From Lachnospiraceae bacterium UBA4631 (GTDB lineage Bacteria; Bacillota; Clostridia; Lachnospirales; Lachnospiraceae), in assembly GCA_002406015.1 (NCBI GenBank), contig DHMX01000005.1, positions 21,703 through 85,702 of the forward strand: 64,000 nt of DNA. The letters are read 5' to 3'. Shown one piece after another: positions 23,473 to 33,370 of the stretch. Numbering within the stretch: position 1 is the stretch's first letter; every line of letters begins with the position of its first letter. The notes beneath the pieces were generated by a model. The model saw only the letters and a list, made by a program, of their open reading frames with translations, made no database searches and had not been told where the DNA came from. The translations under genes were made by a program, and so were the position numbers.

Positions 23473-23871
23473 TTATCTTGCCAGTCTTTGTCTGACTAAT
23501 GCCCGCTTTAACGCCAGTTCTGCACGGTCCATGTCACCTTCTGCACTTTGAATCCGTCGTTCTGCACGAATCTGTGCCTCCTTCGCCCGATTCACATCAA
23601 TCTCCTCCGGCCACTCCACTGCCTCTGCCAGAATCACTACCTGATTCGCCAGAATTTCGGAAAATCCTTCCAACAATGCCGCTTCCTTAACCTCGCCGGA
23701 TGGCGTATGGATACGAACAACACCGGGTGCTACAATCGTTGTCAGTGCAATATGCCCCGGATAGATTCCGATGTCTCCTTCCGTTGTACGAAATTCCACA
23801 TACGATACCTCATCCTCATAGAAAATGCGTTCCGGTGCTATAATCTTTAATTGGAATGTCTTATCTGCCAT
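23473..23871 (-). CDS. atpC: F1F0 ATP synthase subunit epsilon
   Basis: 132 residues. Beta-sandwich domain (FQLKIIAPERIFYEDEVSYV, EGDIGIYPGHIALTTIVAPG) and a C-terminal helical pair rich in Ala, Glu and Arg. It regulates coupling between F1 and the central stalk. Last gene of the operon, 20 bases after atpD. Confidence 0.95.
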   Translation of the reverse strand: MADKTFQLKIIAPERIFYEDEVSYVEFRTTEGDIGIYPGHIALTTIVAPGVVRIHTPSGEVKEAALLEGFSEILANQVVILAEAVEWPEEIDVNRAKEAQIRAERRIQSAEGDMDRAELALKRALVRQRLAR

Positions 23872-23891
23872 CTTGCACCAATCCTTCCATG

Positions 23892-25286
23892 CTACTTCTG
23901 TACCTTTGCCAGCACGTCCTCAATGCTTCCGGCATTCAGGAAATAGCTTTCCGGTATATCATCATGCTTACCTTCCAGAATCTCCTTAAAGCCCTGAATG
24001 GTATCCTCAATCGGCACATACTTACCTTCCAGACCGGTAAACTGTCCTGCAACGAAGAATGGCTGGGACAGGAATCTCTGTACCTTTCTGGCTCTGGATA
24101 CTACCAGCTTATCTTCCTCTGACAATTCATCCATACCCAGAATTGCAATAATATCCTGCAATTCCTTATACTTCTGCAATATCTCCTGTACCCCTCTGGC
24201 TACCTTATAATGGTCCTCACCAACAATTCTTGGGTCCAAGATTCGGGATGTAGACTCCAATGGGTCTACTGCCGGATATATACCTAGCTCTACGATAGAA
24301 CGAGACAATACCGTAGTTGCATCCAAATGAGCAAATGTTGTTGCCGGAGCCGGGTCAGTCAAATCGTCCGCCGGCACATATACAGCCTGAACGGATGTAA
24401 TAGAACCGTTTTTCGTAGATGTAATACGCTCCTGTAACGCACCCATTTCTGTCTGTAAGGTCGGCTGATAACCAACCGCACTCGGAACACGTCCCAACAA
24501 AGCCGATACCTCAGAACCTGCCTGTGTAAAACGGAAAATATTGTCAATAAATAACAATACATCCTTACCGCCTTCATCACGGAAATACTCCGCCATTGTC
24601 AAACCGGAAAGTCCTACACGCATTCTGGCTCCAGGTGGTTCATTCATCTGTCCGAACACCATGGTGGTCTTATTAATAACGCCGGATTCCGTCATTTCAT
24701 GATACAAGTCATTTCCTTCACGCGTACGCTCACCTACACCGGTAAATACCGAATATCCACCATGCTCGGTTGCGATATTTCGAATCAACTCCTGAATCAA
24801 TACGGTTTTACCTACACCGGCACCACCGAACAGACCAATCTTACCACCCTTTTGATATGGGCATAACAAGTCTACAACCTTAATACCGGTCTCTAACATT
24901 TCCGTTTCGGTTGCCTGCTCTGAAAACTTTGGTGCAGGTCTGTGAATCGGATAATACTTTTCCACCTCCGGCTTCGGCTTATTATCAATTGGGTCACCCA
25001 ATACATTGAACATTCTGCCCAATGTATTCTCGCCTACCGGAACCATAATCGGATTGCCGGTTGCTACCGCATCCATTCCCCGGATTAAACCATCCGTAGG
25101 TCCCATGGCAATACATCTTACCGTATCATCCCCCATATGCTGAGAGACTTCCACCGTCAGAACTTCCCCGTTCTTTCTGGTAATCTGAATTGCATCATTA
25201 ATTTCCGGCAATTCACCCTCCGGAAACTGAATATCCAGTACGGCACCGATAATCTGGGTAATTTTACCTATATTCTTATCTGCCAT
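23892..25286 (-). CDS. atpD: F1F0 ATP synthase subunit beta
   Basis: 464 residues with the Walker A motif GGAGVGKTVLIQE, the catalytic Glu segment GVGERTREGNDL and the lever motif DELSEED. It is the catalytic subunit of F1, facing the cytoplasm. GAGGAG-type site before the ATG. Confidence 0.97.
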   Translation of the reverse strand: MADKNIGKITQIIGAVLDIQFPEGELPEINDAIQITRKNGEVLTVEVSQHMGDDTVRCIAMGPTDGLIRGMDAVATGNPIMVPVGENTLGRMFNVLGDPIDNKPKPEVEKYYPIHRPAPKFSEQATETEMLETGIKVVDLLCPYQKGGKIGLFGGAGVGKTVLIQELIRNIATEHGGYSVFTGVGERTREGNDLYHEMTESGVINKTTMVFGQMNEPPGARMRVGLSGLTMAEYFRDEGGKDVLLFIDNIFRFTQAGSEVSALLGRVPSAVGYQPTLQTEMGALQERITSTKNGSITSVQAVYVPADDLTDPAPATTFAHLDATTVLSRSIVELGIYPAVDPLESTSRILDPRIVGEDHYKVARGVQEILQKYKELQDIIAILGMDELSEEDKLVVSRARKVQRFLSQPFFVAGQFTGLEGKYVPIEDTIQGFKEILEGKHDDIPESYFLNAGSIEDVLAKVQK

Positions 25287-25323
25287 TCCATTCTCCTTTT
25301 CTCATACTACTTCTCATATACCT

Positions 25324-26181
25324 CTAACTAATTGCCTCAGAACCCGCTATAATCTCTGTTAATTCCTGCGTAATAGATGCCTGTCTTGCCCGATTATACT
25401 TCAGAGATAAATCTGCAATCATGTTATCTGCATTTGTGGTTGCCGAATCCATTGCCTGCATTCTGGCACCATTTTCACTGGCTAACGCCTCTACAAACGC
25501 ACCATACAACAGATTTCCGATGTACTTTGGAATCAGCATATCCAGTGCATCCTCCGCTTCCGGCTCATAGTTCATCAATACCATATCCTCTTCCTCTTCC
25601 TTCGGAAGCTCCTCCAGATTCAACGGTAACAGCTTAATTCTTTTCGCTTCCTGAGACACCGTATTCTTGAAATTGGTATACACCATATATATTTCACCGA
25701 CATTTCCCCGGTTATAAGCCTCCAGAACCCGCTTGCTGATGTCAATCGCATCCTTATACAAAGGGTCATTAATTGCTTCCGAATCGTCCTCCACAATCTG
25801 ATACCCCTTACGTGCCAGACTTTCCGCACCCTTGCGGCCAATTGCATAAATGTCTACATCCTCTACCGGAAATCCGGTTCCTACTACTTCCTTTACAACA
25901 TTGGAATTGTAGCCTCCTGCCAGACCCTTGTTCGAGGTAATGACAATCATTGCCTTCCGCTTGCTGCCATTATCTAACAGATACGGATGCTCCAGATGCT
26001 CCGTCTTTGACAAAATAGAGCAAATGGTTTTATACAGTGCATGAAAATACGGCTTATTTCGCTCTGCTCTTGCTTTCGCTTTCTGAAGCTTGACGGTGGC
26101 AACCAGTTTCATTGCTTTGGTAATCTGCTGCGTACTGGTGACGCTGACCTGTCTTCGCTTTATGTCACGCATGGATGCCAT
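25324..26181 (-). CDS. atpG: F1F0 ATP synthase subunit gamma
   Basis: 285 residues. N-terminal helix MASMRDIKRRQVSVTSTQQI with TKAMKLVA, central TSNKGLAGGYNSNV and the C-terminal helix ending RQASITQELTEI. It forms the rotating central stalk. A GGAGGTGA site precedes the ATG. Confidence 0.96.
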   Translation of the reverse strand: MASMRDIKRRQVSVTSTQQITKAMKLVATVKLQKAKARAERNKPYFHALYKTICSILSKTEHLEHPYLLDNGSKRKAMIVITSNKGLAGGYNSNVVKEVVGTGFPVEDVDIYAIGRKGAESLARKGYQIVEDDSEAINDPLYKDAIDISKRVLEAYNRGNVGEIYMVYTNFKNTVSQEAKRIKLLPLNLEELPKEEEEDMVLMNYEPEAEDALDMLIPKYIGNLLYGAFVEALASENGARMQAMDSATTNADNMIADLSLKYNRARQASITQELTEIIAGSEAIS

Positions 26182-26196
26182 ATTTCGTCACCTCCA

Positions 26197-27702
26197 CTAT
26201 CTGAATTCTGCCTTGAACTCATTAATTGCTTTTGCCAGTTGCTCTTCCAATGCTTCATCCAGCTTCTTCTTTTCACGAATCGTTTCAAAGATTTCCGGAT
26301 ACTTTGTATCTATAAATTCAAACAATTCCTTTTCAAACCGGGCAACCTCTTCAACCGGAATATCCAGCAGATATTTCTTGGTTGCTGCATAGATAATAAC
26401 AACCTGACGCTCTACCGGCATTGGTGCATACTGCGGCTGCTTCAGCATTTCTTTGATTCGCTCGCCCTGTGCCAGCTTTTCCTTGGTATCTGCATCCAAT
26501 TCAGAACCAAACTGTGAAAATGCTGCCAGCTCTCGATACTGTGCTAACTCCACACGAATCGGAGCCGCAATCTTCTTCATTGCCCCAATCTGTGCAGAAC
26601 CGCCTACTCGCGATACGGAAAGACCCGCATTTACCGCAGGGCGGAAGCCCGCATTGAACATTTCTGTTTCCAAGTATATCTGTCCGTCTGTAATTGAAAT
26701 AACATTCGTAGGAATGTAGGCAGATACATCGCCTGCCTGTGTCTCAATAATCGGAAGTGCAGTTAAGGAACCGCCGCCCAATTCATCCGACAATCTTGCT
26801 GCACGCTCCAGCAAACGGCTGTGCAGATAGAATACATCACCCGGATATGCCTCACGGCCTGGTGGTCTACGAAGAAGCAAGGAGAGTGTACGATAAGCAG
26901 TTGCATGCTTACTCAAATCATCATACACCACCAATACATCCTTACCTGCCTCCATCCATTCTTCACCGATTGCACATCCTGCATAAGGTGCAATATATTG
27001 TAATGGTGCAGGCTCTGATGCTGTAGATGCAACAATCGTTGTATAATCCATAGCACCATATTCTGTTAAGGTCTTAACAATCGAAGCAACGGTGGATGCT
27101 TTCTGTCCGATTGCTACATAAATACAGTACACACCCTGTCCCTTCTGATTAATAATTGTATCAATTGCAATTGCCGTCTTACCTGTCTGACGGTCTCCGA
27201 TAATCAACTCTCTCTGTCCGCGTCCAATCGGAACCATGGCATCAATTGCCTTAATACCGGTCTGAAGCGGTGTATCTACAGACTTACGGCTGATAACACC
27301 GGATGCTACACGTTCAATTTGTCTGGACTTTGTACTCTGAATCGGTCCTTTGCCGTCAATCGGCTGTCCCAATGCATTTACAACTCGTCCTAACATACCG
27401 TCACCAACCGGAACCTCTACTACTCGTCCTGTTGTCTTAACGGTATCTCCTTCATTTACATTACTGGTATTTCCAAGTAACACAGCACCAACATTATCAA
27501 CTTCTAAGTTCATGACCATTCCGTATACATCATTCGGAAATGCCAGCAGCTCGCCCTGCATCGCATTTTCCAGACCATGAATACGCACGATACCATCTGC
27601 CACCTGTATAACGGTTCCCACATCCGCTGTTTCCAGATGAACAGAATAATTCTTAATCTGTTCTTTAATCACAGAACTAATCTCTTCTGGTCTTAAATTC
27701 AT
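26197..27702 (-). CDS. atpA: F1F0 ATP synthase subunit alpha
   Basis: 501 residues with the P-loop GDRQTGKTAIAIDT and the alpha-type signature SISDGQ-like segment (ISITDGQIYLE). It binds nucleotide without turnover and forms the hexamer with beta. Normal length for the family. Confidence 0.97.
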   Translation of the reverse strand: MNLRPEEISSVIKEQIKNYSVHLETADVGTVIQVADGIVRIHGLENAMQGELLAFPNDVYGMVMNLEVDNVGAVLLGNTSNVNEGDTVKTTGRVVEVPVGDGMLGRVVNALGQPIDGKGPIQSTKSRQIERVASGVISRKSVDTPLQTGIKAIDAMVPIGRGQRELIIGDRQTGKTAIAIDTIINQKGQGVYCIYVAIGQKASTVASIVKTLTEYGAMDYTTIVASTASEPAPLQYIAPYAGCAIGEEWMEAGKDVLVVYDDLSKHATAYRTLSLLLRRPPGREAYPGDVFYLHSRLLERAARLSDELGGGSLTALPIIETQAGDVSAYIPTNVISITDGQIYLETEMFNAGFRPAVNAGLSVSRVGGSAQIGAMKKIAAPIRVELAQYRELAAFSQFGSELDADTKEKLAQGERIKEMLKQPQYAPMPVERQVVIIYAATKKYLLDIPVEEVARFEKELFEFIDTKYPEIFETIREKKKLDEALEEQLAKAINEFKAEFR

Positions 27703-27747
27703 GGAGTTTCGGCACCTTCTTTCCTTCTTAATTTTATCAAATAACTT

Positions 27748-28293
27748 TTAAGCCTCTCCACGCGAGAGTACAGCGGACATTCGTTCCAACTGTCTTCGAA
27801 TACTGCTGTCCACTACACGGTCTTCAATCCGGATAATCAATCCTCCGATAATGGAAGCATCCACCGTATAATTCATTTCCATACTCTCATACTCTGTAGT
27901 AGCTATCAGTTTATTCTCAATGCTTGCCTTCTGTTCCTTCGTCAACTCCATTGCCGAAATAACATCTGCAATTCCTATTTTCTTATATTCCTTGATTTTG
28001 CCAATGACATAGTCACAGATTGCCGGCAAATCCTTACTTCGGTCATTTTGAACCACAATCATCAGCGTTCCCATAACCGCATCACTGATTCTATGTTCAA
28101 AAATCTTCTGAATCATTTCCAGCTTCTGCTCCTTCAGAATCTCCGGATGTACCAGCATTTGAAGCAATTCTTCATTTTCCTTCAAAATCTGTTGTAAGCC
28201 CTTCATTTCATCCAGAACAACGTCTATCTGCTGCTGCTCCACTGCCAGATCAAAGAGTGCATCACCATAAGTAGCATTTACCTGCTTTGCCAT
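27748..28293 (-). CDS. atpH: F1F0 ATP synthase subunit delta
   Basis: 181 residues of the OSCP/delta family: N-terminal helical bundle (YGDALFDLAVEQQQ) and C-terminal MNYTVDASIIGGLIIRIEDR with the end VDSSIRRQLERM. It links F1 to the peripheral stalk. It overlaps the end of atpF by 16 bases. Confidence 0.95.
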   Translation of the reverse strand: MAKQVNATYGDALFDLAVEQQQIDVVLDEMKGLQQILKENEELLQMLVHPEILKEQKLEMIQKIFEHRISDAVMGTLMIVVQNDRSKDLPAICDYVIGKIKEYKKIGIADVISAMELTKEQKASIENKLIATTEYESMEMNYTVDASIIGGLIIRIEDRVVDSSIRRQLERMSAVLSRGEA

Positions 28294-28838
28294 GTATCAT
28301 CACCCATTTCCTTCAAGGTCTCTTCCAACAGTGCGTTCTGCTGTTCCTCTGTCAGTGACACCGTTACAATCTTTGCTGCCATTGCTGTTGCTACCTGTAT
28401 AATCTCCTGCCGGATTTCATCCTGAGCCTTCGTCTTTTCCTGTTCAATCTCCTGCGTTGCCCGGTTCTTTACCCGTTGAGCCTCTTCCGTAGCTTCCTGA
28501 ACAATATCATTTTCACGCTTCTTTGCCTTTTTGCGTGCTTCACTCAGAATCTCCTGCACTTCAGAATCCGCAGACTGCAGCTTGCTGTCATATTCTTCCT
28601 TCAGCTTTGCCGCATCTTCCTTATCCTTTTGTGCATGCTCAATATCATTCTTAATCCGCTCGGTTCGGTTATTTAATAACTTCTTAACCGGTTCAAACAA
28701 CACATATGATAAAAATGCAAACAGGATAAATATAGCAATTGCCTGAATCAGAATATCCGCCATCAACTGTGCATCCAGTCCGAAAATTCTTCCCTCAAGT
28801 ATTATAGCAGTACCACTCATCATGCATATATCCAACAC
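28278..28838 (-). CDS. atpF: F1F0 ATP synthase subunit b
   Basis: 186 residues from a GTG at 28838, which has AAGGAGG 7 bases upstream; the in-frame ATGs 12-15 bases later lie too far from it. One N-terminal membrane segment (ILIQAIAIFILFAFLSYVLF) is followed by a long charged coiled coil (residues about 55-150). It dimerises as the peripheral stalk. Confidence 0.94.
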   Translation of the reverse strand: MLDICMMSGTAIILEGRIFGLDAQLMADILIQAIAIFILFAFLSYVLFEPVKKLLNNRTERIKNDIEHAQKDKEDAAKLKEEYDSKLQSADSEVQEILSEARKKAKKRENDIVQEATEEAQRVKNRATQEIEQEKTKAQDEIRQEIIQVATAMAAKIVTVSLTEEQQNALLEETLKEMGDDTWQSR

Positions 28839-28878
28839 CTTTCAGCCTCCTTTCCGCCTATTACGGGAATCTTATTCC

Positions 28879-29154
28879 CTACAGCTTCAGGAATCTGTTT
28901 AACAATGGATTTGCATAGAACAACAATAATGCGATAACCAGACCATACAGACCGGTTGTTTCCGCTACTGCCTGTCCCAATAACATCGTTGACATAACAT
29001 CACCCTTTGCTCCCGGGTTACGTCCAACTGCAGATGCACCGTAACCGGCAGCGATACCCTGTCCAATACCAGGACCTACACCTGCGATCATTGCAAGACC
29101 TGCACCAATTGCAGAACATGCTAAAATTAAACCTTCGTTTGTGATTTGACTCAT
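28879..29154 (-). CDS. atpE: F1F0 ATP synthase subunit c, sodium-type ligand pattern
   Basis: 91 residues, two membrane hairpin helices. The ion site contains Gln32 (GPGIGQG), Val63, Glu65, Thr66, Thr67 and Tyr70 (QAVAETTGLY). This matches the sodium-binding set of Ilyobacter tartaricus (Gln32, Val63, Glu65, Ser66, Thr67, Tyr70) except for the Ser-to-Thr exchange, which keeps the hydroxyl. Sodium coupling is therefore likely but not proven. Confidence 0.95.
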   Translation of the reverse strand: MSQITNEGLILACSAIGAGLAMIAGVGPGIGQGIAAGYGASAVGRNPGAKGDVMSTMLLGQAVAETTGLYGLVIALLLFYANPLLNRFLKL

Positions 29155-29188
29155 CCTAAAATTCCTCCATTTTCTTTTTATTACTAAG

Positions 29189-29953
29189 CTATCCTTCTAT
29201 TTTATTGGTAATAAATACCATTGTTAACATGGTAAATACATAGGCTTGTATTGCACCGGAGAACACGTCAAGGTAGGCATGTAATGCCGCCGGAATACCG
29301 ATTTTCACAAAAATCGGCATTAACGTATAATACAGAGTAATCATAACCGTACCTGCCATAATGTTACCAAACAAACGCAAAGACAAGGAAACAACCGTTG
29401 CCACCTCTCCCACTACGTTGATTGGAAAGAACAAAAAGATTGGCTCAAACAAACTGGTAAATGCACCCCATTTATTCCATTTAATGTTATTATACTGTAT
29501 CATAATTACAGATATAATCGCCAGACACAGGGTAGTTCCGTAATCTGCCGTTGGGGGTCGCAAACCAATCAATCCTGAGATATTGCATAAAAAGATTAAT
29601 AGCACTATCGTTCCGATATAGTTAACATAACATTTTGTGCCATGCTTTCCCATAGAGCCATACACATATTTTTGCAATGTCTCTACCAGAAGTTCCACAA
29701 CATTCTGAAACCCTCTCGGCACTTCTTCTGCATGCATAATCTTATATCTTGCAATCAGTGCAAATATTACAATTCCGAGAATAATAATAAATTCACAGAT
29801 ATGGGTCGTTGTAATATACACTGTCTGTCCAAAGAACTTATATGGAATCAGTTCATGGATAAAAAAGTCTATTGTCTTTTCTCCTGTCAATACCATCTGC
29901 ATACTGCCAATGCCCGTTACTGACTCTAATGCACTGGCTGCCATATTCACCAT
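29189..29953 (-). CDS. atpB: F1F0 ATP synthase subunit a
   Basis: 254 residues with about five to six membrane helices. The stator Arg is in SLSLRLFGNIMAG, and the C-terminal helix contains GAIQAYVFTMLTM. It forms the ion half-channels against the c ring. A GGAAGGTGA site precedes the ATG. Confidence 0.95.
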   Translation of the reverse strand: MVNMAASALESVTGIGSMQMVLTGEKTIDFFIHELIPYKFFGQTVYITTTHICEFIIILGIVIFALIARYKIMHAEEVPRGFQNVVELLVETLQKYVYGSMGKHGTKCYVNYIGTIVLLIFLCNISGLIGLRPPTADYGTTLCLAIISVIMIQYNNIKWNKWGAFTSLFEPIFLFFPINVVGEVATVVSLSLRLFGNIMAGTVMITLYYTLMPIFVKIGIPAALHAYLDVFSGAIQAYVFTMLTMVFITNKIEG

Positions 29954-29957
29954 ACGT

Positions 29958-30356
29958 TCACCTTCCTTCCCTAAAGATTCTTGAGGTCATGTATTTATGA
30001 ACCTTCGGCTGTAAAAATGCCGAGATTTTCATACCAAACAGCATTATAATAACTGCAATCACACTGACCTTTGGTACCAGCACCGCAACCACCAGAAGAA
30101 GCAACATAATCGCATATCGCAGGATACTGTTCCGCATACCATACTTTGATGCTGCCTTCGGTTCCATATCCAATGCTTTTTCCAGTGTCAAATACATATG
30201 ACATGTCATAAATATTACGCAGAGATACCCATACAGAATCCCTAATGTATAGCTCAGGCGGTTTTCTACGATAATCAATCCTATCACTTCCACAAGCACG
30301 CCATACAGCAAGGCTCCAAATAAAATATCTCTAACGGTGGGATCCAGTCTCTTCAT
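29958..30356 (-). CDS. ATP synthase subunit I-like membrane protein
   Basis: 132 residues with four predicted membrane helices (for example DILFGALLYGVLVEVIGLII and YAIMLLLLVVAVLVP). Position just before atpB and the helix pattern match the loosely conserved AtpI family that assists c-ring assembly. It overlaps the preceding small gene by 26 bases. Confidence 0.75.
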   Translation of the reverse strand: MKRLDPTVRDILFGALLYGVLVEVIGLIIVENRLSYTLGILYGYLCVIFMTCHMYLTLEKALDMEPKAASKYGMRNSILRYAIMLLLLVVAVLVPKVSVIAVIIMLFGMKISAFLQPKVHKYMTSRIFREGR

Positions 30357-30582
30357 GCGTCTGACTCTCCTTCTTAGAAGAAATAAACTGTTTAATCAAA
30401 AAATACACAGCTCGATAACCCCCGGCAATTCCCAGCACAATCCATACGATAAAGCTATGTGTGCCAAAACGATTATCAATTAAATAACCAATCAGACCAC
30501 AAATAAAAATAGATGATAACATGGTTATTCCGACTTGAGAAATCAATGCTATCATCTTAAATACTTGCTTATGTTCCCTCAT
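30331..30582 (-). CDS. AtpZ/AtpI family small membrane protein
   Basis: 83 residues with two membrane helices (VGITMLSSIFICGLIGYLI and FIVWIVLGIAGGYRAVYFLI) and charged ends. First gene of the ATP synthase operon, with GAGAGG before the ATG. AtpZ-like proteins are proposed to help ion import or assembly. Confidence 0.78.
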   Translation of the reverse strand: MREHKQVFKMIALISQVGITMLSSIFICGLIGYLIDNRFGTHSFIVWIVLGIAGGYRAVYFLIKQFISSKKESQTHEETGSHR

Positions 30583-30941
30583 GGTCCTCTCACCTCGTAG
30601 TAAATTATACTAAATTCTTCCAAAAATGTCCATTAATTTTGTGTAAATTCACATAACAAGTCTTAGGCTTGATTTTATCTTGTAAGCAAAGCATACAATT
30701 TTCTTTTTTAGCTTCTCCTGTTTTGGCTTATATATACTTAAAAATTCAAATTGAGGTTTCGATTTCCTACTGTGTTGTATTTGGAATATTGTTAAAAATA
30801 TTGGAAAAACTATAAATAATTGAAATTATTTATTCAGAATTTAAATCTAATTTACGTTGAAATTATTTCTCGAAATGATATAATCAAGATAAGAAATGAT
30901 AACATATTAACAAACCTTATATTTCAGAAAGAGGCAATTAT
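30583..30941. other. Divergent intergenic region, ATP synthase and AbiEi-like promoters
   Basis: 359 AT-rich bases without a gene. A plus-strand promoter is seen as TTGAAA (30857-30862) and TATAAT (30879-30884) with 16-base spacing. The 15-base sequence AACAAACCTTATATT occurs at 30909-30923 and again at 30945-30959, where it forms the first codons of the downstream gene. I did not find a clear minus promoter for the atp operon. Confidence 0.55.
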
Positions 30942-31595
30942 ATGAACAAACCTTATATTGAATTTATATATGAATTAATGACCGGACACGAAACCGGAAA
31001 GCCTATATATGTAAATGAAATGAGCATTCGTGTGGCTGATGAATATAATATACCTTTAAAGAAAGCGTCAGGGGCGGTATCTGTTGCCTGTAAACGTATC
31101 ATGGATGGGCATTTGATTCCTGAACTACGGTTTTATCAGAAGGGTATTTATTATCGCATGACTTCAACTCCGTTTGGAGAAACGGGAATAGATAAAGAAC
31201 AACTTATAGAAGATAAGTATCTGAAAAATAATATTGGGTATGAAACCGGATTAGTTGTGCTGCACAGGCTTGGTCTTACCACACAGATTCCTAATGAACG
31301 CATTCTTGCAACAAACAGAGCCGGAGCGTGTGCAAGAATGGACAAGAAACTGGGGGTTATAATACGTCCACCAAAGGTTGAGGTTAATGCAGAAAACAAA
31401 CAATATTTAAAAATTCTGGATATGCTGGATATTCTTGACCATGCTCCTGTGAATGCAGATGACCCATATAATATTATTGGTGAGTATATCGAACAGTTAG
31501 GACTGGAATACGTCAGACTGCTGGCATTTGCCAATAATTATTATAATCGCAACACAGTTATACAGTTAGCCCATGTAGCCGGAGGACGATTATGA
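30942..31595 (+). CDS. AbiEi-like / DUF6088 antitoxin-type protein, orphan, possibly frameshifted at its end
   Basis: 217 residues. An N-terminal winged-helix-like part (VNEMSIRVADEYNIPLKKAS) leads into the typical segment GYETGLVVLHRLGLTTQIP and IIRPPKVEVN, as in type IV antitoxin relatives. No toxin gene follows. After the stop, another frame (31579-31698) stays open for 39 codons (contains NALNALDNIKLTLKK) and may be its original C-terminus after a frameshift. Function without a partner is unknown. Confidence 0.6.
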   Translation: MNKPYIEFIYELMTGHETGKPIYVNEMSIRVADEYNIPLKKASGAVSVACKRIMDGHLIPELRFYQKGIYYRMTSTPFGETGIDKEQLIEDKYLKNNIGYETGLVVLHRLGLTTQIPNERILATNRAGACARMDKKLGVIIRPPKVEVNAENKQYLKILDMLDILDHAPVNADDPYNIIGEYIEQLGLEYVRLLAFANNYYNRNTVIQLAHVAGGRL

Positions 31596-31698
31596 GAATG
31601 CATTAAATGCACTAGATAATATCAAGTTGACTTTAAAGAAAAATATCGCACGGAATCATGCACCGGCTCCGGATTCAGAAGCACTGAATATAGAGTAA
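31579..31698 (+). pseudogene. Possible out-of-frame C-terminal tail of the AbiEi-like gene
   Basis: It opens right after a TAG in its own frame and overlaps the end of the upstream gene, with a charged helical composition and no ribosome site or start codon. A one- or two-base change near 31575 would fuse it to the upstream frame. Confidence 0.35.
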
Positions 31699-31833
31699 TC
31701 TTATTGTAATCCTTCAAATCTAAATGGCAGAATCTAATAAATATTTCCCCTATTGCCCTTTTATTATCTCACTAGGGCAATAAGAGAACACCCATACCAT
31801 TCACAATTTAAAGCTATGCAAGCCTTGAAAATT

Positions 31834-32262
31834 CTAGGATTCTATCATACCGATTCGGCGAATATGCCGCTCATCATTGGAAAATGGAGTTTCCAAAAAT
31901 ATATCAACAATCTTCAATGCCAGACCCTGTCCAATCACTCTTGCACCCATTGCCAGCACATTCGCATCATTATGCTCTCTCGTTGCCTGTGCACTAAAGC
32001 AATCATGACATAAGGCAGCCCGGATTCCCGGCACCTTATTGGCAGTAATTGATACTCCGATTCCGGTTCCGCAAATCAGGATTCCCTGTTCGCAGGTGCC
32101 GTCTGCTACAGCCTCTGCCACAGCCTTTGCATAAATGGGATAATCGCAGGATTCTTCACTGTAACAGCCATAATCCTTAAACTCCAAGCCTTTTTCCTGC
32201 AAATGCTTTATAATCTCCTGCTTCAGTCCATATCCTCCATGGTCACAACCGATTGCTATCAT
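31834..32262 (-). CDS. rpiB: Ribose-5-phosphate isomerase B
   Basis: 142 residues from the ATG at 32262 (AGGAG upstream; an earlier in-frame start lacks one). Signatures are MIAIGCDHGGYGLK at the N-terminus and ILICGTGIGVSITANK with the Cys/Gly phosphate loop. It interconverts ribose- and ribulose-5-phosphate, or allose-6-phosphate. It stands near transketolase at 35901. Confidence 0.93.
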   Translation of the reverse strand: MIAIGCDHGGYGLKQEIIKHLQEKGLEFKDYGCYSEESCDYPIYAKAVAEAVADGTCEQGILICGTGIGVSITANKVPGIRAALCHDCFSAQATREHNDANVLAMGARVIGQGLALKIVDIFLETPFSNDERHIRRIGMIES

Positions 32263-32299
32263 TTTGTTCTCCTCTCTTTCTCTCAAGCATCCATCTTTC

Positions 32300-33370
32300 C
32301 TATACGCTCGGTGCCTGTATCACCCGATGCCCTGCTGCCTTAATCAGCCGGTTCATAATTGCGGTTCCCAGTCCACTTCCGGCAAAGGATTCCGAATAAA
32401 TATAGTCTACTCCGCGGGCATCAAATTCCCGCAGGGTACGATACAGATTTGATGAAATCATCAGCTCGTCCGCCTTATCACCGATTACAATTACCTCGTC
32501 TGCTTCGTATGCCATGGCATTATACCGAGTTGCCAATACACCTGCCCGACAACCGGCTGCCTGCCGCTCCTTCACCATACGGTTAATGCACCGAATGACC
32601 GAATTTGACGATTCGCCTTCCACAATATACATGATTCCCTTTGGTGCATAGTGTGTATATTTCATTCCCGGAGCCTTTGGACGAACATGGACATGATTTC
32701 CTGTAATACCTGGGTCTAATTCTACCGGTCCTATTACATCCTCCAGCATTTCCTGCGTAATATATCCGGGACGGAGAATCGTTGGCGTTGCACTTGTCAT
32801 ATCAATAATGGTAGATTCGATTCCGTATCTGCAATCTCCGCCGTCAATAATCATATCTATCTTACCGTTCAGGTCCTCTTCCACATGGGCTGCCATTGTC
32901 GGGCTCGGTCTTCCTGACGTATTGGCACTCGGTGCCGCAATTAAAACTCCCGACCTCCGAATCAATTCGTATGCCACATTATGAGACGGCATCCGAACCG
33001 CAACCGTATCCAGACCTCCGGTTGTACTGTCCGGAACAATCGACTTCTTATGAAAAATCATAGTCATCGGACCCGGCCAGAATACATCCATCAGCTTATA
33101 GGCAGCCTCCGGTATATCCGTAGCAATCCGCTGCAGGTCAGCTTCATCTGCGATATGAACAATCAACGGATTATCCGACGGTCTTCCCTTTGCCGCATAA
33201 ATCTTTTCCGATGCTGCCGGATTCAATGCATCTCCTCCCAACCCGTATACGGTCTCGGTTGGAAATGCCACCAAACCACCCTGCTTCAGAATTTCACTTG
33301 CTGTTTCAAGAGCCTCACAAGGCTCATTCTCTGTAATGTCATTTTTTACAGTCGCAATTAACGTATCCAT
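32300..33370 (-). CDS. L-threonylcarbamoyladenylate synthase, Sua5 type
   Basis: 356 residues: YrdC domain (GGLVAFPTETVYGLGGDAL, KRPSDNPL-like segment GRPSDNPLIVHI, APSANTSGRPSPT) plus the C-terminal Sua5 domain from about residue 225. It makes threonylcarbamoyl-AMP for the t6A modification of tRNAs that read ANN codons. 37 bases upstream of rpiB in the same direction. Confidence 0.93.
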   Translation of the reverse strand: MDTLIATVKNDITENEPCEALETASEILKQGGLVAFPTETVYGLGGDALNPAASEKIYAAKGRPSDNPLIVHIADEADLQRIATDIPEAAYKLMDVFWPGPMTMIFHKKSIVPDSTTGGLDTVAVRMPSHNVAYELIRRSGVLIAAPSANTSGRPSPTMAAHVEEDLNGKIDMIIDGGDCRYGIESTIIDMTSATPTILRPGYITQEMLEDVIGPVELDPGITGNHVHVRPKAPGMKYTHYAPKGIMYIVEGESSNSVIRCINRMVKERQAAGCRAGVLATRYNAMAYEADEVIVIGDKADELMISSNLYRTLREFDARGVDYIYSESFAGSGLGTAIMNRLIKAAGHRVIQAPSV

